From Helopsaltes ochotensis (lineage: Eukaryota; Chordata; Aves; Passeriformes; Locustellidae), in the NCBI GenBank assembly GCA_013400155.1, contig VXBM01001029.1:65774-129773 (forward strand): DNA of 64,000 bases, written 5' to 3'. The position numbers and the translations under genes are program-made. The notes under the pieces were generated by a model, which made no database searches, was not told the origin of the DNA, and saw nothing but the letters and a program-made list of their open reading frames with translations. This document shows positions 50,495-61,071 of the stretch, piece after piece. Each line of letters begins with the position of its first letter. The stretch's first letter is position 1.

Positions 50495-53248
50495 GAGTAG
50501 TATCCTATCTTCCCCAAACACACAAGAAGGTGCATGTCCAATCACCACAAAACAAGTAGAGGCCAGGAAGGTAGCAGCCAGTCTGGAAGCAGAGGTGCAT
50601 GTCACCTTCCCTGTTGCAGGATTAGCCGAGCTACTGCTCTGTTTCATTTCCATGAACATGTCCCTGGTCCTTCCATTTGGTAGGAAGGGGCAGTGCTAAT
50701 ACAGGAAGATACAGGCTGGCAGCTCCTAGATTGCATCAGGATTTGACAATCTTGGTTTTCTTCATCCCAGCAGTGAGGAGAGGAAAGCAGCATGGGCTAG
50801 GGCCTGTGTCCACCCAGCCTCTGCCTGCTACAGGGCAGCAGAGTGGATCTGTGTCCTGTGAGGGGGGTCACAGCAGGAATAGGGAGGAATAGGACACATT
50901 TTTCAAGCAGAGCAGCATGCATTTGCCTCTGTCTCTAATTCCCTCACACTTCCATTTTTGGAGTCTGCTAAGACCTATCTGAAAAGCATGCTGGATGTCT
51001 TGGGCCCAATAAGCAGCACACCACAAGCAAACAGGGGTGCTGTTATCCAGAGACATAAACAATATGATGCTGGGCATGGACCCTGAACTCATCTGCAGCA
51101 TGATGGGCATCTTTCTGATGACCTCCCACAGAGTAATCACAAATTGTTCTGAGGTAACAAAACCCTCCTGGGATAAAATGCAATAGCACTGCAGTCAGCC
51201 ACAATCTCTTGGCACAGCTAGAGCTTTGCTCCTGCTGGGATGGAACAGGACCTGAAATATCAGGGCCTACTGAAATACCTCATGGCCAACATCAATGATG
51301 CAAATGCAATTAATATTTCTGCCTGGTCTATAATGACTCTGCTTTCCTAATGTAGTAGAGTAGTTAGAAAAGCAATGGCACATAATGGCACATAAACACT
51401 TTCCAAGTGGCTGTCCTATTAAGGTTATGCAAGACCCAGGGCAGTCCTCTGCAATGTGATGTCAGCTCTGGCTCCTGGCCTGACACACAGTTACACAACA
51501 GGACAAGGCAAGGGCAGAAAATGGAGATGCTCTGGAGTTATCAATTTTTTGAAACACAGTTTAAGCACATAGCCTCTGTTGCCATCACTGGGAACATGTC
51601 AGATAGGTAAACAGTAGTGGGGAGATTCGTGGTCACACTCGGACATGATGGATTTTTTTGCTTTCCTATATCTTATTATTTATTCCTCTTTCCATGTATC
51701 TATCCTGATTTTCCCTCTCTGAGAATCTTGGTCAGGTAGCAAAAGAAGCTCAAAAGTACATGACTTATAGCTCTACTTTAGTAATGCTCTACTAAAGGCA
51801 GGGAATCTCTCTTTTTTTATGGTTTCATTTTCATGGGTTTTTTTCTTACTTTGTGCATACGCTGTTAGTCTGGAAGCCCTACTGATATTTATCATTCCTT
51901 CCACACTGGTTGACTTGTGCTGGTTGAAAGAAGCATGTGGTGGGGATTTGGCCCAGCACCAGGGGCGATCACAAGCAGGGAAAGGAAATGTCATGTCAGG
52001 TTGTCATGTCAGGAAAGGGAATCAGCACAAACCTTTTACCTCACTGCCTGGTTAAGCCCACTGCATTATAGCAATGAATGCTGAACATAATGGAAGTGCA
52101 TCTGCACTGGTGGAGAAGAACCCCAGGTGCCACCCTTGGAGGATGAGTTCTGCTGGTCTCACTTCCCAGTGCTGTTTGGAGAGATCAAGGATCTCATCTG
52201 GGAGAAATGGTCATTTCCTGCATTAGCCAGACTTTTTGAATGCTTTTTTTTTGTCCTCTCTCCATTTAAAGCCATGTAGGTGACCCTGGCTGATGAGTAA
52301 GTTGCCCAGGATAAGGAGGAGATGTTGTGCTTCTCAGAGCACAGACAAAGCCCTGCAAAAGGGTGTCCTTGTCCAAGGCTGTGAGCAGGAACTGTGGATT
52401 CCCTTTACTGGTGCTGGTGGGAGAGGTCTACATGGGATGGGCATGTGGCTGCCGGCCTTGCCAGCTGTGCTCCACACCACAGCTGGGGCAGAGGAATGGG
52501 CTGGCACCATAACCAGGGCGTGCAGCACCTGCAATCTGAGCAAGGGGAAAGACAGAAGAGGGGTAGCATGCACCAGTGTCTATTATCCAGCCATTGGACA
52601 TACTACCCAAAGGAAAGGCCTCTGCTGCATCAAAAGAGTTTTTCTGGGAAACTCCTGATAGCTAAGAGACATATGGAGCCCAGGGCTTCCTTGTTCCTCC
52701 TCAAAACTCTCACAAATTGCTACTTAATTCCCATATTTTTCCATCAGGTTGTCTAAAGCGCTTGATTTTTCACTCAATTGCTCAGTCAGGAGAATGTATT
52801 TGCTTGACATGTTGGAGTCCCATCTATTCATATGTGTAGTTTATCCTTTCCACTTAAACCCAGTTTAGGCCTTGTCAGAATAAAGATGGGAAACTTTTTA
52901 GTACTGGTAACAAAGGTTTGAATTGTAAGCACTGATAAAGCTCAGTCTGAAATAAACATTTTGTCTCCATTCCTTTGCTATAATTTTATGTCTTCTTTTG
53001 CATTAATTGCATTTATCTCTTGCATTAATTTATTTTAGTGATATCTCAGAAGAAGACATCACAGAAAACCACTCAGCAAAGAATTCCCCTGTTGGTGAGG
53101 AAAGTCACACCTGAAGCACAAAATGACCTATTCAATATGAAGTCAGAAAGACCAAAACCTTGTGTTTGAAAAACTCTGAAGTTTTGTGGAGTATTTGATC
53201 CTAATCTGATATGTGTGGCTCAAGCCTTTGTGGCTCATTGTATACTGG

Positions 53249-53311
53249 TTTTTTTTTGATTTTTCTTTTATTTCTTTCTTTCTTTTTTTTTTCTTTTATT
53301 TTTTTTTTTTT
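53249..53311. repeat. T-rich low-complexity tract with TTTC units
   Basis: A pyrimidine-rich stretch composed of T runs, TTTC units and occasional A or G. It produces the Lys-rich minus frame at 53201-53392, which is not a gene. It may be a decayed microsatellite or the reversed A-rich tail of an old retrocopy; no copy body is recognisable. Confidence 0.9.
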
Positions 53312-53909
53312 AAATGAAGAAAATAAGCAGTAAATCCAGGCCTGAATGGTCAGGATCCCTGGAAGCCTATGCATTAAAATAGAATAAACCAATTCAGAAA
53401 ACTGGCCTTTTTTTCCTTTTGTTCCATGTTACATCCCCAACATTTGCCTTAACCATCCTTGGTAAGATTATTTCTGCAGGGTGTGTATTTTATACTCTGA
53501 ACACTTGGTACAAACATTTTATTGTCAGAACTGGGACACAATTATACTTGCAATCCAACTACCTATAGTGGATTTCATGTGCCTGAACTTGTGACTGTCT
53601 ATGAAAAAATTAAGCTTTTTTGTTAACCTCTAGTCCTCACAACTCAATAGGAACCATCATTCAGGGAAAAGAGACCTTCTCAGAGAAAAGCAGCTTTCTA
53701 ATTTATAAGAAGGCCTTGGAATTCTCTGAAGCAATACAGATTCCTTGCATTTTATAAAAAACCCATTCCCCTTGAATGTTAATGCTACCTTCAAATGATG
53801 TGTGTGAGTGTGCATGTGTATTTGTGTGGCTTTGAAAGAAGCCCTTCACAAAATCTGTTTGCATCAGAGATGGAACTGGTGGACTTCCATCTGAATGTTG
53901 CTATTGTTC

Positions 53910-53994
53910 TCATCTCATCTCATCTCATCTCATCTCATCTCATCTCATCTCATCTCATCTCATCTCATCTCATCTCATCATCTCATCTCATCTC
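53910..53994. repeat. (CATCT)n pentanucleotide array
   Basis: About seventeen units of CATCT (also readable as TCATC or CTCAT), with one irregular step near 53979 where a two-base loss gives ATCATCTC. It gives the Ile-Ser-Ser-His-Leu pattern of the plus frame 53795-54106, which is an artefact of the repeat. Confidence 0.97.
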
Positions 53995-56900
53995 ACATTT
54001 GCTTTTTCAGTCATTCTCAGATGTGACTTCCGAGCCACAAGAAATTGTTTTGAGTTGGTATCAGCCTAATTCACCTATATTTTCTTTGTCTGAAAGAAGT
54101 TTTTAGTGCCAAAAGAAAGGAAGGTATATTATTGCCAACCCTTCAGCTGCTATGGGGTAAAATTCAGGAAAGAGAGTAGATTTCCACGGGTCGAGGTCCA
54201 CAGGAGAGGAAAACTTTTTATCAGAACACTGGCTTTAGTCTGCCTTGACATAAATTGTCCTTTCCGTACTTGGGAAGAATATGAATCAGGCCATCCAGTG
54301 CTAAAATGAGCCATCATGTCTTCTCACCCAAGTCTGTCAATTCTGGCACTACTTTGTCTAAGTGGTTCTTTAATACCTCTGAATATCTCTGCAATAGCTT
54401 GCTCCCCTCAGCAAGTTACTCCAGGTTGTGTCTGCCCTCACAGTCCCCGCTTTCTAGACTGTATCTCTTTCAGGTCATCTAAGATCCTCAGTTTCTGGGA
54501 AATTAGATGAGTTCAGCTGACATCAGTGAAGTTTCACCATTAAACATTCTTTGAAGGTATGACCTAGTACTGTCAAAATTCAGTCCTTTCACTTCCCTCT
54601 TAATTTTTCTCTGTTCCTACCTTTTATCTCTTGATAGAATCACAATGTTCCTTCTACTTACTTTAACATCTAAGCAGTGTGAAAGTGCTGATGCTCACTC
54701 CTACATACCGTCATCAGCATTCAGCTCCCTTCTTCTGTTCGTATTTCTGAAACTTTCAGATCTTCATCTTCACACATGCCCACTACAGCATTCTGCTGGG
54801 AATCTAAAAAACATATCAGACGTCAGACATATAAAGAAGTTTCTGAGGTAATTTTCCAGCCCTGTCTTTCTGAGCAAATAAACCTTTGTGTGACCCTCAC
54901 CTGGCTCTCTGAGTTCAGATTTTCAGGATTTACCTTTAATACCACTCATATGGCAAAATCTCTGCCAGTTCCTCTGTCATTATGTGTATTTACCCACCTC
55001 TGTCATGGCCTCAGCCTCCACTGTCCATCTGACCTATTGCCAAAAGGGAACTTTCACGTTTTCTTCACTTTGTCCTTTTTTGAATAGATAGTTTTTCAGA
55101 GGTGTGCTAGTTCTTCTGGAAAGAAGAAGGTTGCTCCTCTGTGTGATTTCAGTCCTTTCCTTAAAAGCTGCTCTGACTGCAAATGTCTAATTATAAAATA
55201 TGAGGTACTACTATATTTTTTAATTAACTTGACAATCTTGAACACAATTAAACCATAGATCATTACCAAATGCCCAGGTGCATATGTCCTAACTTTTGCA
55301 AGAATGTCTTCCCTATCAACCTTGCTTTAATTTTCCCCCTGCTAATCTTCTAATTCCTCATTTGTTAGGTCTTGAATAAGTAGAATGAGCCACAAATGTA
55401 ATATCATTCACTATGTGTTTGCACAGACACTCACATCTCAATCTTATTTCCCACCCGTCCTTAGATTGTTTGTCATATTAGAAGCCCAGCATGGCCTAGG
55501 AGTTAGCTAAAAGCCCCTACAGCTCAGCCTGCATCTTGCTGTGATACCTCTGGGATGTTCCCGCTATGTGCTCCTGGGTTTGGCAGAGCGGAGTATGGCA
55601 AAGGTCTCACAGCCATGGTTCAAATTTTGTGCCACAGCAGTGGTGCACAGGCAGATTGTGCCGGCACCAGCAAGGCATCTCCTTGGAGAAAAGGTCACCT
55701 TGGCATTTTGACCACTGTGTAGGACACAGACAAGGTGAACAATTCTTCCCTAGGTTTGATCTGTGGACAGCTGACAGTCTTGCTCCTCCAGACAAGGGGT
55801 GCTCTTAGCCATAGATTTTACAGTACATACTTTTTTGCAGCCTAAATTTTCCCATCTTGGATGCCTGCTATGGAGACTGTTTATTTGGTTGTTGTTAGGC
55901 TGATTGTTTATTTTGGACTTTGATTAAGTAAAAACATATTAATGTTCAGCAATTACACGGAACTGTTTATAGATAGCAGTTTGCAAATGATTTAAAGACA
56001 AGGGAAGTCAGCAGCTTGTTTGAAAATCTGGTCGTTCATAATTCACATGGTCTCAAGGTCTTTTTAGGTTTTCTTCTTGTTAATTTTACTGTTTGTTTTT
56101 GTTCTAGAAATAACTTCATGTAGTCTTGCTTTGTCTGGTAGGCTCTGTGTCAATTGTTACACACTTCTACTGTGAATCTGCTGTAACCTGTATGCCATCA
56201 CTTTCTTACGTGCTCCATAATTTCCTTTGCCTTCTTCTGATACAATTAATTACTTCATCAAAAGAAACCTAATGCTGATACCCTCCAATACTGAGGTAAG
56301 TGCCTTAACACAGAAAAAATTTTGAACTTGTATAGAGAGGACCACAGTGATAGCGATGCTTCAGTGGGAATATTTGCCTTGAAGGACTGCTGGAATGACA
56401 AGAGATTGCAAAATGGGCCAATGCTGGCAGATGCCATATAGAAATAGCAGATGTGCTCAGTTATCTCCATTGAAGATGCAATCAGTCTCACACTGCTTCC
56501 TATCCATCTGAAAAAACATCTCTGCAGCACAGCCACAAGCAGTTAAACATCAATGAGAGCCAGACTTGACCATTCAACTCTTGCTGAAGACATTCACAAG
56601 GCTACCGAAAATCTAATGAAAACATTTCTGCTTTGGGCCATGACCAGAGACCTGGAATCAAAGCAGAAAAGAACCCAAAAACTTCTTACTGTTTTGCTCT
56701 CCACCTGCAGAAACACTGGATATCTAAATGAGAACAATATGTCCTGGCAGCCTGGTCTGAGTTCAGGCACAGCTCAGGGCAGAGCCCAGCCTGGCTGCCA
56801 AGCAGCATCATGCACCAGAGATCTCTGAGATCTGCTCCTCTCAGGGTGCTAAAGACACTAAAATCTCACTCCTCACAGCTTCCCCACTTTTCTCAGAACC

Positions 56901-57061
56901 AGGCCAGATCCACATAATTAAATAGACTGTCTTCCAGGAACATCAGCATTTACCTTGAAAACAGAGGAAACGAGAACTGTCACAAATACCTTGCCTTTTG
57001 TGGCACTGCTGAGAAAAACACAGTTACGCAAGCAAAAGGACAGTAAAGTGTAATTATTTTT
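53995..57061. other. A+T-rich non-repetitive interval, no gene recognised
   Basis: About 3 kb. Plus frames of 60-103 codons follow each other between 54106 and 55087 without domains or exon-like borders. A minus frame 56258-56536 (92 codons) is equally unremarkable. I see no element or RNA gene. Confidence 0.5.
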
Positions 57062-57178
57062 AGAATCACAGAATATCCTGAGTTGGAAGAAACCCGCAAA
57101 AATCAGAGATTTCAGCTCCTAACCCCAACAGGACGACTCTCAAAAATCACACCATGATTTTCATTTTTGTGATCACCA
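57062..57178 (-). mobile_element. CR1 LINE 3' tail fragment, minus strand
   Basis: A short piece with the signature reversed CR1 end: AGAATCACAGAATATCCTGA at 57062-57081, followed by GTTGGAAGAAACCCGCAAAAA, then the CAGCTCCTAACCCCAACAGG stretch and a CAAAAATCACACCATGA ending. Only about 115 bases of the 3' untranslated tail are present, so this is a strongly 5'-truncated insertion, the commonest fate of CR1 copies. Confidence 0.87.
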
Positions 57179-60100
57179 CATGATCACAGCCAAGAATGTT
57201 CAATGGATGATGATTTTCTCATTTGCCCTCACAATAGGAGGACAAGTACTCTGCAAGTAAACTAGGTTTTACTCAATTTCAGCAAAAGTATGTTGTTACA
57301 AGCACAAATGCATGTTTTCACCAGTGGTGTTAACTTTGAGAAGCTCTGACAAAAAAGAAATCGTAAAGCTCTTTGTGTCTGGTGCATGCGATATAAAAAA
57401 TAATGCTGGACATGCTAAGGTGGATAGACAGATCATTATGCATATTATGTGCAGTTAGATGGATTTGGATGAATTTGGGTGCTATTTAGGCCTTCAAATC
57501 CCTTGCTGGTAAGAAGACAGGAATCAAAGGAGTTTGATCCTTCATTTAAACAGTCACATATGAGAGAGCTAGGGTGAACTTTATTATTTCAAATATAAAC
57601 CTGACTCTGAGTTTGGTAGGAGGGTTTTATTTGTCTGTATAACACTAGGAAGGTCAGAGAAACTGGAAAAACTTTGAACCTTGAAGCTCTTCTCTGGGCA
57701 CTTTTCTTAATGCTCTCCATCCCCAACTCTTCAATTTTGCAGGTAATTTGCAAATAAGAAATTATTGTTTAGAAAAAAACAGAATACTAGAAGTGAACAA
57801 TAAGCTAAACAATGTCACCTCTTTATTCCAACACAATATGTTTTTATGCTACTTCAAATTTCTCGCTTCTCAGTTTTTCATTTTTGTGGTGTTACAAAAC
57901 TTTGGAAATTGCATTGTAGCTTTTGAGGCTCATATGCTGTGAAAAGATTTTTCAGTAAAATAACTTTGCTTGGAAGTAGTTCATTTTCCTATAAAACAAT
58001 TAGAGTACTCACCAAAATGAGATAAATTCTGGAATTTCATCTTTCACGCTGCTGTCATGCAGGGCACAGACCTTATCTCTCCTTGCCTTGCCAAATGCCT
58101 GCATGCCCATCATGCTTTCTAATGAGCTTTTAGGTGAAGAACACATTTTATGGTTATCAGTGTGAAATCAGAGTTCCAGAATTCTTTGTGGTATGATGGA
58201 ATGGGCTCAGTCCTCGCTGTCAGTTCTCCCGATTGTTTTGGCAGACATTGAGGCTTGGAGTGCTTGGCTTATACCTTTTTCACACTGGTTTTGCAAAAGC
58301 TTAAAAAAAGGTGGTACAAATTTCTTATGGTTCTTTCATGCATTTGTGTTCATCTTTCTGTTCTTCTGTACTTGTGTTCATCTCCTTTTTGACAACCAAC
58401 TACGTAGCTGAAAATATTAAGCTGCTGAATAATAAATGTACAAAGCCATCTGCAGGTTAGGTCAAAGGTCCTGCAAAAAGGATCAAATTAGCAAGAAAAG
58501 TGACAGGCAGATGCCACAGAGGAAGCCAAAACAGGCCAATCAGAATCATTAGCTTCGTCTTCTTAAAGCTTTTCATCCCAAGATATGTAAGTCCATCTGG
58601 TTTGCATTAGGGTGTTGGAGTGCTGCCTATGGATATAAGCCTACACACCTTGGAATACTTTCAAGAACAAGGACCAGTGAGAGGTTATAAATGGTTCTTA
58701 ATTCATGTATGGATCTTAGACCTAAAGAAGGAACATTCTCATTTTCTCTTTGCTTCTCTATCCATCTCTTTTTTTAACTCACATTTTCCATGGAAACTAA
58801 ACATTGCTGAGAATTAAGTATTGACAGAAATAAGCTGTATTTAATGGAAGGCAGAAGTTTCTCTATTATGCCAGCTCTAACTCTGACACCGTGATTTTTT
58901 TTATTTTTTTTTTTTACTTGCCTGCCCTTGTGCATGGCTGACCTCTGCTTGTGCTCCTTTTCCTGGGAGGAGAAAGGCTGTTTTTGGCCTTTTCAATGCA
59001 CCAGGAGAAACAGAGGGAATTTAATATGATAAAGCAGCTGTGACCTGCAGTGATCTTCTCAGTGGTCACACAATGAAGAGAAGGAAGAGGTAATTCAATT
59101 GCCTCCTAATATCTGGGGTGGTTTGAGAGAAACGAAAGAAGAAATCTTGTCAAACCAGATGCAAAGTTGTGGGAGCTGTATGAAGAGGATGAGATTGCAG
59201 AGAGGACTGGAAGCAGAAAAAGTCCTTTGCTGTGTGGAACAAGTTTTGATGCTGTAGGTCCCTGACTTGTTTGAAGTACAGCCTTTCTGTATATTTCTTC
59301 CAGACTGTTGTTCTAGCAATTCAGTGGGAAAAATTACTGTAAATCCAACAGTCCCGTGGCTCAGATGTTTTGATGAGCTTGGACTGTGGCTTCTAATGTT
59401 TGAAGAGCTGTTTCCTTCACCTTTGGAGACAGACAATATTACTGCAGAGGTGAGAGAGGGACTCTCTGATCTAGTGCATGCAAAGAGAGAGGATATTACT
59501 CACTGCTACTATGAAGCAGAGACATTTTTTGGAAAAGAATGTAGAGACTATGACCTACTCCATTCCCCTGAGTCTGAGGGCAGGAAGTAATCCAAAGATG
59601 ATAGAATAATAGAATAATTTCTGTACTTTGTTACTATCACAGAATGCTTTGAAGAGATGAAGAAGACAATTCAAATTTGAATGAATTTCCATTATTTTGC
59701 CCCCAGAACTGAAGTGCTTATAGGATACAGACAGCAATACATATCAAGCACTGATTTCCCTCCTCCTTGCTGTCTTCCTCCACCACATTTTGTTTTTGTT
59801 TGTAAGAACAGATTGTTCTTCTGAGATGTGTCTGAACCTGGCAATGCCTCAAAAACACGCTGCTCAGTTATACAAGTGACAGTTATGAACACTAAAGCTG
59901 GCTGGATACATTACACACCCAGTTTATCCAAGATGTAATTCAAGACAGGCCATTTATTCAGTTCAACTACATGTAAAGCAGAGTGACTGTTCAGGAATGC
60001 ACAAGATCAGGAAGAAGGCTTTAAGTAGTGTTTCATTCATGTTTGCACATGTCTTGTATGGAAGTACAATATGTTGGGGATTTTCTGGGCCAAATGCTTC

Positions 60101-60539
60101 AAGTTGCTTCAACTTACTTTCTGCTAGATAAACAATATATCACAAGCTTGTTTAAAGGTAGAACATGCCAATTTCTCTCAAAAGCACAATAGCCTCTGCA
60201 AACTAACTTCCTCTTGGTCCAGTCGTGTTTGCCTACTGCAAATCCAAATCATGTGACATTTAATGAAAGAGCGGGAGAAGATTTTGCCCATAGATGTGGG
60301 CAAAAAAAGCCAATTTTGAGCTATGTGCTCAGCCACCCAAAGACACTGTCCTTGGTTTGCATGTTAATGCTTTCTCACCTCCTTTCTGTACTTACCAACC
60401 TGGTTTTAGAATGTACCAGCACATTGATTTGTAGGTCAAGATCTGTCATTTGTAAACTTTTGGGAGCTACTGATCTCAGAATCTTACCATCATTAAAGCT
60501 GGATAGGTGATCACAACTGACTGAAAACAAGCAAAGAAA
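57179..60539. other. A+T-rich non-repetitive interval, no gene recognised
   Basis: About 3.4 kb. The plus frame 59267-59590 (107 codons) has a rather protein-like, acidic second half but belongs to no family I can name. The rest are short frames. A short AGAATAATAGAATAAT phrase near 59606 recalls the octamer-like end of CR1, but no CR1 body adjoins it. Confidence 0.5.
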
Positions 60540-60970
60540 AAGAGAGCTGAGTCCACCAACCAGGGAAGGATGGGGCCTCGGGCCCTCAGGGGCTCTGTGT
60601 CAACAATCAGCAGAAAATGTCAGGTTAGCTACAGAGTGGACAAGAAAATCTGAGGGTGCACTCAGACCAGAGCAGGTGGGAGAGACTCGGGCATGACAGG
60701 GAGGCCGTGAAGGCACTTTGCAAAGAGGCAGAACAGACTGTGTTCACACTGCCTGCCTGGGCAGGGGACCTGCAGAGCTGGGGTCTCAGGACTGCCAAAC
60801 ACAACCCTGAGGACTTCGGGGCTGCTGAGTACCTTGCTGCCAGGTACCAGATTCTCTGTGACTGCAGAACTTAGGTTGATAATTAACGAGAATTAAGTCA
60901 TACAGAAGGTATAAAAGCTCACATTAGAAGGCTAGTTTATGACACTGTTCATTAGGAAATTGCTTGGCAC

Positions 60971-61003
<33 letters not shown>
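60540..61003 (+). other. Possible LTR-like segment ending in an A32 run
   Basis: A G+C-richer block (60560-60870) is followed by a well-formed TATA box, GGTATAAAAGC at 60908-60918, and about 55 bases later by a run of 32 adenines (60972-61003), then CCC and nine more adenines. The TATA box with its upstream block recalls the U3 part of an avian retroviral LTR, but no polyadenylation signal, partner LTR or target duplication is visible. A 72-codon plus frame (60656-60874) lies inside and is not assigned. The A run could equally be a plain homopolymer. Confidence 0.3.
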
Positions 61004-61005
<2 letters not shown>

Positions 61006-61035
61006 CAAAAAAAAAGCTCAATGTGGCATTTCCAT

Positions 61036-61071
61036 TGCCTAGTTTTATTATACTGCCTAGTTTTATTATAC
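61036..61071. repeat. 18-bp tandem duplication, two copies
   Basis: Two identical adjacent copies of an 18-base unit, TGCCTAGTTTTATTATAC, at 61036-61053 and 61054-61071. The perfect identity suggests a recent event. It lies 33 bases after the A32 run. Confidence 0.93.

Larger units (their letters stand above)
43919..53909. other. Mostly non-repetitive interval, no gene recognised
   Basis: About 10 kb. Frames are short except for overlapping minus frames at 48252-48878 (208 codons) and 48493-49113 (206 codons), which exclude each other as coding and show no domain. A possible 96-base exon is discussed under findings (46164-46259). A GGAGCT-type six-base repeat lies at about 48030-48058. T-rich tracts occur at 50468-50494 and 53249-53311. 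A TAAT-rich cluster stands at 48221-48254. No RNA gene or transposable element is recognised. Confidence 0.45.

Noticed and set aside
53795..54106. 103-codon frame with repeated Ser-His-Leu-Ile-Ser pattern
   Set aside because: Produced by the CATCT pentanucleotide array.
55610..55630. GGTTCAAATT, resembling a tRNA B box
   Set aside because: No matching A box, acceptor stem or cloverleaf arms around it.
59600..59625. AGAATAATAGAATAAT phrase resembling a CR1 terminal repeat
   Set aside because: No adjoining CR1 tail sequence in either direction; A+T-rich chance is enough.
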